DNA from: Carallia brachiata
Lineage: Eukaryota; Streptophyta; Magnoliopsida; Malpighiales; Rhizophoraceae
Assembly (NCBI GenBank): GCA_021464245.1
Contig: JADCRB010000025.1
Location: 2,826,245 to 2,890,244, forward strand
Direction: 5' to 3'
Length of the DNA stretch: 64,000 nt
Shown here: positions 38,694-50,657 of the stretch, piece by piece
Layout: the number at the start of each line of letters is the position of its first letter
Numbering within the stretch: position 1 is the first letter of the stretch
Position numbers and translations under genes: made by a program
The notes under the pieces: generated by a model
Database searches by the model: none
What the model was told of the DNA's origin: nothing
What the model saw: only the letters and a program-made list of their open reading frames with translations

Positions 38694-38759
38694 GAATGGG
38701 TTTTTAGTTATACATAAAACAGAAATTTACTTCTATGCCCTCTGTCGAATATTTTTTCC

Positions 38760-40743
38760 AATGAGGATAAGAAAATTTTTAGTTTTATATGTTTAATTTT
38801 CTTCAATGGAGTTTTATAAGTTAAAAAATTTTATGTAAGTCTCAAATTTTTTTTAGTTCTACTTCAATTGAGTCTAATTTCTAATAGATATCAGTTTAAC
38901 CATTAACTTGATATTTTGATTAATTAAAAAATTATTTTTAAATGAAATGCATGAAGAAAAACATTTGAAAATTAATTTAAAATGTTTATACAGTATAAAA
39001 GGTATATTTTAAAAATTGCTAATACAAAATGTATTTTAATTTAAAAATTTATAAAAATTAATACAAATGAACATTACTAATAATTTTTTTCAAAAATTTT
39101 TACAAGTCTCAATATGCATATTGAAATTTTTCTAAAAAATGTTAAAAAATTTATAAATAAATCCAAAAAAATCTATAAAATTCTAAAAGTTCTTCATTTA
39201 AAATTAATAAAAATACGCTAAATAAAAAATGAAACAAATAAAATATATCATATGCTTATGGAAGTTTTCTACAAAATGCAAAAAAAATTCTAAAACTTAA
39301 AAAATAAATCTAAAAAAATTTATAAAGTTTAAAAATTCAAATTGACATTTCATTTTCAATTAAAAAATCAAAAATTTTAAAAATAAACATAACGATGTTT
39401 AAAAATTTTTAAATGATCAATGAGAGCTAAAAAATTATAAAGTTTTTAAAATTCAAAAACACTTTAAAAGAAACTCAAAATTTAAAAGGGTTAATATTAA
39501 AAAAAAATTACCTTTTGGTGTCCTTATAATTTAAAATTAATAAAAAATAAGGCAAATGAAAAAATAAAAAAATATTTAAAAATTGCTCACCTTTTTTTTC
39601 TCTCCAGCTCTCATCTTCTCCATAAAAAATACGCCATTTCTTTTTTTTTCTTTTTTTTTTTTTGAGAAACACGCCACTTTTTTTTTTTTGAGAAATACAT
39701 CGCTTTTCTCTTTAACTAAATACAATCACATAAAAAAAATCCAAAACACAGGATTTGAATATAGCAACAGACAACCAAAACCAAAATAAAAAAGAAACAA
39801 ATTTGTCAACAAAGGGAAAGGATTTGAATCCTTTTGGTGCCTTTTAGGCTGCATCAACAGAGTGAAACAATCACCCAAACTTCAAGAATGCAAAAATCTA
39901 CATTATTCTCCATAACTACAACTCCCTTAAACCTTGAAATTGTCAATTTGTGTGGTTAAAATTGGGACTTCCTCTCAGCAGGAGATATAGAGAACCCTGA
40001 ATCATTAGAAAGCCCACATTTGGAGGAGCCGCCATTCGTGGCGGTGGCGGTGCTTGGCGTTGGCAGTTCCCTTCTTCGGGTTGCTAGTCGCTGGAACACG
40101 TGATTGTTATCTCGTTGGAGTCTAAGTCCGTAATACCACAAAACACAAGACAGAGAAACATGAAAGAAATATAATCTGAGTCAATATGACTCCCTTATTT
40201 AATCTTTGTGGGTGTGAGGTTGGTGTTGGAAAAGGAGAAGAGAGAGAAAATGGAAGAATTTGTTTTTATTTTTTTATTTGGCTTATTTTTATTAAATTTA
40301 AATGAAAGAATTTTTTGAATTTTATAGATTTTTTTGATCTATTTTTGAATTTTCAAAATTTTTTTACATTTTCTAAAAAAAATTTCAATTTGCATATGAT
40401 ATGTATTTTTGAGAAAATTATTACCAATGTTCATTTTTATTAATTTTTATAGATTTTTAAAGTAAAATATATTTTTTATTAGTAATGTTCAAAATACGCT
40501 TTTCATACGGTGAAAATATTTTAAATTAATTTTCAAATTTTTTTCTTCATGTATTTTGTTTTAAAAATATTTTTTTAATCGGTCAAAATACCAAGTTAAC
40601 GATCAAAGTAGCTTTCGTCAGAGATTGGACTCGATTGAAATGGAAACAATAATATTTAGGACTTAAATGAAAACGCTTTAATGTGTAGGACTCAATTGAA
40701 AAAAACTTAAACGTATAACACTAAAAATTGCTTATCCCTCATT
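38760..40743. mobile_element. Long-TIR Mutator-like element with a captured segment (candidate Pack-MULE)
   Basis: The two arms (about 38760-39205 and 40290-40743) are inverted copies of each other over roughly 440 bp. Examples are GGATAAG at the left edge against CTTATCC at the right; GTTTTATATGTTTAA against TTAAACGTATAACAC; and ATTAATTTAAAATGTTTATA against ATATTTTAAATTAATTTTC. Long TIRs of this kind are typical of Mutator-like elements. Flanks show no clear 9-bp duplication. There is no transposase. The middle (about 39940-40210) is GC-richer than the arms, and on the minus strand holds a 61-codon frame ending FSISPAERKSQF. That piece looks like a captured gene fragment, but I do not recognise the source. 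Confidence 0.7.
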
Positions 40744-43700
40744 CTCTTCATCATTTTTTAATACTTCATAGTTTGCACATATGTACCAAGGTTGGAAGAC
40801 GTTTATAACGTTCTCATCCAAATTTTTTCATAAAGAGACATATTATCCGAGCATGGGCATGTTAGGCTCGAATGAATCTTTCATATACAATTACTATATC
40901 ATCTGAGTACAAAACGATATTATGTCTTTAATAGAGGGACACAAATAATTTGCAGACATTTATATTTATGTATATATCTATATATCTGTATGATATAGTA
41001 ATCATAAGAGAGAAAGTTCGAAGTTTGCTCTTATTCATTATGAATGCCATTTTCGCTTAAATGGCAAAATACAACCTAAGTGAAATTTTTAAAATTAATT
41101 TTTTTTCATTCCTTTTTAGAATTACATTTAAACTATCTACTTTTTTTTTTTTTGTATCAAACACTTCATCGATAGATAATTATAAATTATTTTATATGAT
41201 GTAGATAACCTATGGATAAGAGTGTCTTATCCATATATTTGTAAATCCTATGGTGGTTATTATGTTGAGACTGATAATGTTTTGAATTAATCACAATCAA
41301 AAGTTTTAGCTTATATAGACTAATTATGAGAATTAATTCACCATATTTATTTGATAAAAACGTAACAAAAGAACAAAACAAAAAAAAAAGGATTAATTGA
41401 GAAGTGCAATTTTATGCCTTTTAAATAGAGATTGTCGTCGTATATGTTTTTCTAATTTTATCATATAATAAAATACTAATAAAAGGCAAGTTTTTTTTTT
41501 TGACATGCTTAATGAGTTTTCTCCCACCCCACACAAAATATAATATAATGTAATCATCATGTATTAATAATATGTTGATACTCTTTATAAATATTTAAAT
41601 ATGTTAATAGATATGTCAAATGGGTTGGGCCAACCCTCGGGCCGTGTGTTGGCCAGGTCTGCATTATATAGTATTAGGCTTGGGCTAAACATGCCCAATG
41701 CTAGGGTTTGGGACGAGCTATATTTCTTGACCAAGGAGCTGTGCTTCACGTCTTGTGATGGGTTACGGCTTAGGCACGACTTGAGCTCAGGCATGACCCC
41801 AACCTAAGCGCAACACATCAAAGGTCCTAGCATAAGGCCTTTTTGTTGCAAACAAGAAGTGAAGAAGTAGGCAACAAGCCTCGAACTCGAGTTCAAGGGG
41901 ATAAAAGTGTCAACTTCTTCCACTAGGTTAAGAGTAATCATTGAAATATTTTATCTATATTTAAGTTTTAAATTATACATGATATATTGATGCTTATTCA
42001 AACAATATAAGTTTTCTCTATTGATGCTTATAATATTCATCATTGAACTAACGACTAATTTTATGCTCGTTATATATGATCATTTTACCAATTAAATTTA
42101 TTATAAAAATATTTTGTTTGTATTTTTTGTTAAATTCTAATGTTTCGCTTTTATAATTGGATATTTTAGATCTCAAGTTTAAATATTTTATAATAAAAAA
42201 GTAATTTTTTTTATTTTTCACTTAAATTATATATTTATTTCTTTATAAAATATGTAGGACATGATTTAAGCATGATGAGGCATATGTATGATTTAAGCAC
42301 GATTTAAGTAGGATTAACAACTTAGGCACATCATAGTTTATGTACAATCAATAGCTTAGGTAGAAAACAATGAGCGAATTAAACACGACACATGACTGGC
42401 CGAAGCACAACATAGTGAGAGGCCCAAGTACGACATGACATAAGTCTATAGTGCCTGGACTTATGAGCCGTGCTAGGCTTGTTATCCAAATTTTTAAGTA
42501 CGACACGACATGACATGAAAGATAAATGGGCGGTGCCAAGACATGACACGAAATAAGTGGGCTCTAAAAAAATTGGATTGTGCCTTCAGTGGAATCTGCC
42601 AAGTGTCGAAAACTTGGGGATTCAACTTCTTCAATGGAATATGCCAACAAAAGCTCAAATGGTGTCAACAAGATTGCAAAAATCACATGATGTTTTTTGC
42701 TGTGGTGGATTCTCACATGTCACATGAGTTACAATTTATATCAAGAGGAGATGTCCAGTACCAACAACCAGTTAACGCAACCAAAGACAAAATTCTTTTC
42801 AAAATTTTATTATGATGCTTCAACCTAGCTAACTCATGCCAACTCCAAAAAAGTTGAAAATTATAGAGAATATCCAACGCCTAAATCATCAATTAGGTAA
42901 CAATTTCCTACTTATTCTCAATGTTGCTCGACAATTAGGCAACAAGGTTGATACAAGGCTTAAGGGTTGGATCTTTATTTCTTAGAAATGGGTTGAATGG
43001 GTAAAAATATATTGATGGTTTTGTGGGAAGAACTTTACTGCTTTTATTCAAGACTCTAAATCTAGTGTGAAGAAGAAATACATATTAGCTTTGAAAAGAG
43101 TAAATAATGTGGTTGCGCTACCTATAGAATATAGTGAATGGTTTTTAAAAAAATATATGTGGGTTTGATTTTCCAATTGACTGGTGGATGTTAAGGTGTC
43201 AGGTCAGTAAGCCCATAACTACAGCTATGACTTGCCAATATACTCATTTTTCTGAAGAATTTGGAAAGATGATGTCCTCCAAACTACCATGGGGAACATC
43301 AAAATGATAAGCTGAGCAAACAATGGTAAGTTAATTGGTAGTGCTTTTTTTGTTTATTTCTGCTATGTTGTTAATGGATGTGTTGACCTTATAGAAGTTA
43401 CATTAGAAATGGTGGCACTACGTTCTAGTGACAAAGACAAGACTACCTGTAGTATAATTGTGGAAATAAAGACAAAAGGCCAATTTAGTTAATAATAGAG
43501 TGTTCTCTTTAAGCCTATCGAATTGTCTAAATGTAGAACTCTTAATAAAGGACCACTATCATTCCAGTTGATCAAGGTTCTTTTGAATACCACTGATTTG
43601 AAGAAGGAGACAACACAATCAAATATTTTTAACACAATATAGAGGACGGTTCTATTGAACTTCCTCACACTTAAGGAGTATCTTATATTCTGTAAATGCT

Positions 43701-43889
43701 CCAAAGTCTCTTTTCATTAAAAATTGTTTTGTCTAGCTTTCTAAAGGAATTCATACAGAGTTTCAGCTAGTTGTTGGATTCTCAAACATATCCAATCCAA
43801 AGACTGTCCCCAAAACAAGTTTTTAGCAATATGTCACAATTCCTAAAAGCTATATAGTCACTGTCAATTTTTTGAGTTGAAACCTCCAT
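40744..43889. repeat. Repeat-derived DNA, no gene seen
   Basis: The segment 41470-41600 (ACTAATAAAAGGCAAG, ATGTTGATACTCTTTATAAA) matches the body of the Helitron at 61943-62342. From about 41600 to 42560 the two sides are rich in GCACGACTT, TACGACATGACA and GACACGACATGACATG phrases. This resembles a common plant repeat built from variants of CACGACACGA, roughly mirrored left to right. Short frames at 42543-42815 and around 43000-43200 match nothing I know. Confidence 0.45.
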
Positions 43890-45590
43890 CAAATGTCTCT
43901 AGCCTAGAAATGGGCTTTGAGGTGAATATTATTTATTCGGATTTAGTTGTTGGAACAAATCAACATGTCTACAGCCTTAATTAGCGTTACTCTACTAGCA
44001 AGTAAAAATTGTTTTGCCTTCTAACCAGACAAAGCATTCTGAACTCTATCAACAATATCTTTATAAGTCTGGCTTGACACACGCTTATGAAGTACTAGCA
44101 TTCCCAAATACTTTTCGAAGTCATCAGTTAGCTGAATATTGGCAATACAGCTAAGATGCACTACTTTTCCTGGAGAGAAATTCCAAAAGACAAATAATCT
44201 AGATGTTCGTAGATTAACTTTCTGGCCACAACACTCACAAAACAAGTCAACACATCTCTTTATTTCAGAGATCTGACTCACATTTGCCTCCGCAAATAAA
44301 ATAACATCATCTACAAATAATAAGTGTGTGCAGGCCCCTGTTTTGACAGAACAATGGGTTGCCAATTGCCATTCCGCACTAAAGAATCAATCAACTGAGA
44401 TAATCTCTTCGTACACAACACAAAAATATAAGCGGATAGGGGGTCCCCTTAGTGAGTCCCTCAAGAAGGACTAAACTCCTTTAAAGGAGGCCCATTCCAA
44501 AGCACCTACATAGAACTTGAAGAAATACAGTCCATAATAATGTTAAATATGTTCATAGCAAGACCCAACTCAAATAACGGGCTGTGAATAAAGCCCCAAT
44601 TGATTCGATCATAAGCCTCTCCGGATCCAACTTAAGAATCATTCCTTTTTTCTTACCCCGGAATCCCTTGAATTAATAAACTACCTTTTGAAGTATAACA
44701 ACATTATTAGAAATCTGCCTGCCCAGCACAAAACTGGACTGCACAGGGCTAACCCAAGATGGGAGAAGGGCTTCAAACTTATCTACAGGAATCTTAGACA
44801 ACACCTTATAACATAAATTGGACAAGCTTATAAGTCTCAAATCAGTGACAAACTGAGGAGACTTAATATTTGGGACCAGAGTAATAAATGTGTTGTTCAC
44901 TCCATTGGGAATTTTTGCCTTTTTAAAAGCTTTTTGAACCCAATCAATAAACACACTCCCAATAATATTCCAAAAGTAATGGTAGAAAATAGCTAAAAAA
45001 CTATTTGGGCCTAGGGCTTTAAATGCTCTAATCTGAACTATCGAAGCCTTAACATCCTCTTTAGAGACCTCCAAACCACAAGTTGCTAGCTCGTCTCAAT
45101 TGAGTGGCAAAAACAAACCCTTAGGCAATCTATCCTCAACCCAACCAATCTCATCAGTATACATTTGCAAAAAGAACTCGTGGACATGAGACTTCAATCT
45201 CTCTTCGTCCCGTATCCAACCCGATTGAGCTTCTTTCAAGCCAGAAATCTGATTCTTACGCCGTCTGACCAAAGTTGTCGTGCGAAAGAACTTGTGTTTA
45301 GGTTACCTCTAATAATCCACTTCCCTCGACTTCTGATACCAGTATATTTCCTTTTGTTTAAGCACCGCTTCAAGCTCATTGGTGAGCTTTTGCTCTAGTC
45401 TCCACAAGTCCAAATCAAACTTTTGCTGAAGTCGAGTCTGACAGCTAGATATTCTTGTTGTTATTCTTCTTTTCTTGGAAAAACGATTACCAAAAACATT
45501 CCTATTCCACTGTTTCATGGTCGAAGCCATTTGAGTAATAGCTTTAGGAAAGCAAGAACCATCTGTCCAAGCCTGTCTAACCACCTCTGA
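43890..45590 (-). mobile_element. Decayed L1-type LINE, reverse transcriptase region
   Basis: Minus-strand pieces in order: a pre-RT part (QMASTMKQWNRNVFGNRFSK, then LTNELEAVLKQKEIYWYQKS); the RT fingers (EVSKEDVKASIVQIRAFKAL, DLRLISLSNLCYKVLSK, SFVLGRQISNNVV); the palm (EAYDRINWGF, GDPLSAYIFVLCTKRLSQLI); the catalytic box FVDD (THLLFVDDVILF); and then LSGWKAK-like and ASRVTLIKAVD. Order and spacing match plant L1 LINE ORF2 between the endonuclease and the C-terminal domain. The endonuclease is absent, and stops and frameshifts are frequent, so it is a dead 5'-truncated copy. The true 3' boundary is not visible. Confidence 0.85.
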
Positions 45591-45819
45591 TAAATCCTAA
45601 TAATCCAATTAATTCACTGAATTTTTTATATATATTTTTTAAATTTTATCCTTATGAATTTTTTTCTTACTCAGGCAAACACTTTTTTTTAGAGTAATGT
45701 TATTTTTTTAACAAAACAAAAAATGAAAGTTCATGAAAATAATTATAAGATTATTGTTTCAAAAAAATTCATATAATTTTGTTATTTATGATGTTTTTAT
45801 CACATTTGCACATATAAAA

Positions 45820-47670
45820 CTTGTTGGTGATCTTGAACAATTGCCAAAAGTGTAAATGAAGCCAAAGAAATTGCTAGGAAAGTTGTGTGGATAAATAAGC
45901 AGTTAAGAATGAATTGTTTGGTTAAGCAATGTTTTGCATTGCAATGTTTAGGATGTTGAGATCCAGCGGGCGGGAAACTCCGTGTAAATTATGCTTCAAT
46001 GTCGATGATGGTGAGGTCCAGTGGGCGGAAAACTTTTTGGAAATTTAACAAATTAATTCTAGATTCTTTCACTGATTGTTTTTGTTTTATTTTTTTAATT
46101 TATTCTTTTTTTTTTCCTTATCCTAAGGCTGACCATCTTTTTAGAAGTTTTTGTTTGATAATTAAAAAATAAATTCATAAAAAATAATTATGAAATTCAT
46201 CATTTAAAATAATTAATATAATTTTTATTTATTATCATTTTTCAATCACATTTATACATATAAAATTAAATTTGTGAGTCTTGAAGTTTTTTTTTTTGAG
46301 TTTTACTGCATAACTTCAAATAGGTAGTAACAAATAATAATACAATCTTATTTAATGATATTTGATATTTTATTTGTTTTTTTATTAATTCAGTTATCAT
46401 ACGATTCGTATTGTTTTATTATTATTTGGAAGCTAACTAAATAAATCATGCAAAATTTTTCTTTTTTATTCGTCAATGACTGCATCACTATTCAGGTTTT
46501 TATTCTTATTGCTGAAACAAATATTATCAAAAGAGGAAACGAAACCCAAGAAATTGGCAAGGAAAGTCGTGTGAACCAACAATTGGCAAAAGAGGAAATG
46601 AAGCCCTAGAAATTGCGGGAAAAGTGGCATGGATCAATAAGCAACATTTATTTTTTATTTTTTTTTTTAATTTTGGGTGCAAAGAAACAATTTAAATTGC
46701 AATGTTTACGGTAGCGAGATCCAACGGGTAGGCAACCTTATGGAAATTTCTTGGGTAATGGGTGGAACTAGGGTTATAAGTAAGTTAATTCATCAAAAGT
46801 TAAGTGGCTCGATTCGGTAAAAACTTTACTTAAATTCAGTTATTTACCTAAACGAGTAATAGATAAGTTTAAATTTAAAATTCGCTTAAATAAGTAGAGC
46901 CGAATGCTCAGCCTCAATTAAGATTGTGTACAAGTTATTTAAAAACTTATATATATAATAATTTAAAAAAACTCATTTATTATATTATAAAAGTAATTTC
47001 ATCAGGTTTATTTTTAGATTATATATTACATATATTTATATTTATATATTAAAATTAAATATTTATTATTAATTATTTAATTTTATCTAAATAAATGCTT
47101 TTTATTCTTTTATTTTATTTATAATAGTAAATTTTTTAATTTTAATTATTTTATTAATATTATAAAATTAAATAATACAATTTATTAAAAATTGAAAAAC
47201 TTAGTTTGATAACAGCAAACTCAATTCAAACTTAGTTTGTTAATAAATGACACTGATACTAAATTTTATTTTTAGCTATGTTTAATAAATAAATCGGCAC
47301 TTAAGTCTAATAAAATTTATCTCAATTCGACTTGTTTGCAGGACACATAAGAGAAAAAAGACTTTTTGTGTCAATGAAAATATTTTATGGGCATGCATTA
47401 GTAAAATTACAGTACACACGTAATAACATAAACAGTTAAATTATAAAAGATATATTAAATTTAAAAAATAAAAAATAAATAAATTATTAAATATTATTAA
47501 ATTAATTATATATTTTTTATATTTTATATTATATATTACATTAAACATGTTTATACAATTAAATTCTTTAGTCAATTGCGGAGTTGACGACTGACGACGG
47601 TGAGACCGACTGGGCGAGAAATTTCTTGGAAATGCCGTGGGTGGAAACTGGCCCGTACATCTATTTCTTT
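45820..47670. repeat. Upstream repeats of the TNL locus, three diverged copies
   Basis: Related blocks lie at about 45820-46060, 46500-46760 and 47570-47670. They share GAAGCCAAAGAAATTGC with AAGTTGTGTGGAT or AAGTGGCATGGAT, AATAAGCA, then GCAATGTTTA, GAGATCCAGCGGGCGG or GAGATCCAACGGGTAGG, and finally TTGGAAATTT. The copies are interrupted by AT-rich DNA. They look like duplicated promoter or leader DNA of resistance-gene paralogues; that reading is inference. Confidence 0.5.
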
Positions 47671-48084
47671 TTTTGTTGTATTTTTAATATTTAGAATATA
47701 AAAAGAAAGACTTTTGGCCAATAAGATAAATCTAAAAAAAAAGACTTTTGGTCCACTGGAAGAAATGCGGTCGGTGGATACTGACGTGGGCATTCCACTT
47801 TTTGGGGTCTGCGGGGATCGGACGCTAACACGTGGAAGAAAAGTGTACTTAGAATGGTTGATTATTATAAAGAAAAAATTATATTTTAAAAGAAAGTGTG
47901 TTTAAAATATTGTTTGAATATAATTAATTGAATTAAATGTATAATAAATTAAATTTTAAGTATAAAAAAATAATAATAATTTTTTTAAATTATATTTAAA
48001 ATTAAAATAATTATAAATAAAATTTAATTAGTTACATTTAAATGACGTTTTGAATATAAAAATATAATATAAGAGTGCTCTTAT

Positions 48085-48090
48085 TATAAA
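48085..48090 (+). promoter_or_regulatory. TATA box of the TNL gene
   Basis: TATAAA lies 79 bases before the ATG at 48164, preceded by TTAT and followed by a CA-rich leader. Spacing is normal for plant genes. Confidence 0.5.
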
Positions 48091-48163
48091 CAGAGCACAT
48101 AAATGTGCAAGGATTGCGCTTTTTGCTAATTCGCGTCAATTCCTGTTTCTATGCATTGATTCC

Positions 48164-50614
48164 ATGGCTTCCACTAGTTCCTCTGCTTCTCTCTCTACCC
48201 ATCTATACAATTACAAACACTATGTTTTCTTGAGTTTCAGGGGCGAAGATACTCGTAGCAATTTCATAAGCCATCTCCACTCTGCGTTGCGTCGAAAATT
48301 AATCAGAACGTTCATAGACGATGAACTCAGAAGAGGAGAAGAGATACCGCGGGCACTCGTGAATGCCATTGAAGAGTCCATGTTTGCCGTTGTTGTCTTC
48401 TCCAAAAATTATGCTTCTTCCAAATGGTGCTTAGATGAACTTGCAAAGATAGTGGAATGTATGCACACCCGAGGGCAGAAGGTCATCCCTGTATTCTATC
48501 ACGTAGATCCCTCAGATGTAAGGAAACAGACTGGATCTTTTGCAGAAGCATTTGCTGGGCATGAGGCCAATTTCAACTCAAATATGGGGAAATTGCAAAG
48601 ATGGAGGGATGCCTTGACCAAAGCTGCCAATGTAGCTGGTTGGGACACCAAAAATTACAGGTACTGCCTCATTTCTCTTATGATGTAATTAAATTCCCTA
48701 TCATGTATTTCATTGCCTTTACATCTGATTTTACCCTACCCCACACTCATTTCATTATATATATATATATATATACTTGGTAGGTTTTATAGGCCCCGTT
48801 TTGTATTGAATAATATCTGTTTGCTCCTTTTTTAATAGTTAGTTTTCTATACTCATGGATATCCCAATTTTCCTAATGCACATGAAAAACCTTCAACTTT
48901 TTCTTTAAAATTTTATTTACATATGATTTTTCTACTCAAGACCTTACAGTACACATATGAAGCTCATGCAGTGAGACACTCTTATTTCATTTAATTTCAC
49001 GATATTCTTGTATATGGTAGGCCCGAATCTGACATCATTGATGGAATCGTCGATCACATCAGCCAAGATTTGCAAAAGATGCTGCCAAGTCCTTCACAAG
49101 AGCCAGTGGGAATAGGTCCCCCCATCGAGGAGCTTGAAAACTTATTGTGCGATGGGTCGTCAATTGTTTTCATCCTGGGAATTTGGGGCCCGGGCGGCAT
49201 CGGCAAGACAACTATTGCTAGCTCTCTGTTTTACCGAATTCGCAGTCGGTTTGGAAAATCCTTCTTTCTTTTAAACGTTAGGGAAGAGTCAAAAAAATGT
49301 GGATTGCCAGAGTTGGCAAAAAGGTTTCTTTCCAGTGTTTTAGAGGATAAAAATTTGATAGTCAACACGCCTGACATTAGAAATTTTTCGTATCGGCTTT
49401 GTCATATAAAGCTTTTGCTTGTTCTGGATGGTGTGGATAATATGGAGCAACTGGAATATCTTCTCTGGGATCGTCGTTGGTATGGTCCAGGAAGTATAAT
49501 TATTATCACAAGCAGGGATAAGCAATTGCTGAAAAACGCTGCTGCTGATGCTATATATCAGGTGAAGGAGTTGGCCGACCCTGATGCCCTTCAATTATTT
49601 TGTTTGCATGCCTTTAAACAACCTAATGTTCCGACAGATGATTTCAGAGATTTGTCAATAGCGATTGCTGGTTATGCTAACGGCGTTCCTTTAGCCCTCA
49701 AAGTGTTGGGTTCCTCTTTGTTTAATAAAGGCAAAAGAGAGTGGGAAAGTACTCTAAAAAAATTGAAAAAAGGTCCTCCCAAGGAAATTCAAGATGTATT
49801 AAGAATTAGCTTCGATGACCTAGATAAGGAGCAAAAAGAGTCTTTCTTTGGATCACATGTCTTTTCAATGGCTCGAAAAAGGATAAGGTCATAGAATTTT
49901 TAAACAGTTGTGGTTTTTCAACAGAGAATGCATTAGAGGTTCTATCGATAAGGCGCTCGTAACTATTTCAAATAGAGATACAATAGATACGCATGACTTA
50001 TTGGCAGAAATGGGCAGAAAAATTGCTCGCGAAGAATCAAAGACCCAAGTGAATGTGGTTGGTTGGAAAATTCAGATGACATTTACAACGTATTGATGAA
50101 AAATTCTGTAAGATTTTAGAGTAATAAACTTTTTTTTCTGTTTTTTTTTGGTTGAAGCTTTTATTTAATCGAGCATATGAAGGTACCATATCTGCTAAAG
50201 TATATTTTATCAAATTGACTTGTAATAATCTTGACTTACGTCTCCTCTGCTGTCTTTCCTTGGCTTGTTAGGGGACCAAAAAAATTAAAAGCATACGGTT
50301 AGAGACAGATCAAGAGAAAGAAGTGAAGCTGCAACCAGACACCTTTGAGAAAATGTCGAACCTTAAGTATCTTTATATCGAACATTTGAATTACGGATGT
50401 GCTCTGACCGATGGGTGGCTCCTTCCTAAAGGCATTAGTGGTCTTCCTGAAGAGCTAAGAATTCTACATTGGGAGGGATACCCATTGGAATTGTTGCCAG
50501 CAGATTTCAACCCAAAGAACCTAATTGAGCTTTCTTTGCCCTGGAGCAATGTTGTTGAAGTATTCTGCGAGGAAAACCAGGTATGCCGTATGTGCTTTTG
50601 CATCTTCTTAGACA

Positions 50615-50657
<43 letters not shown>

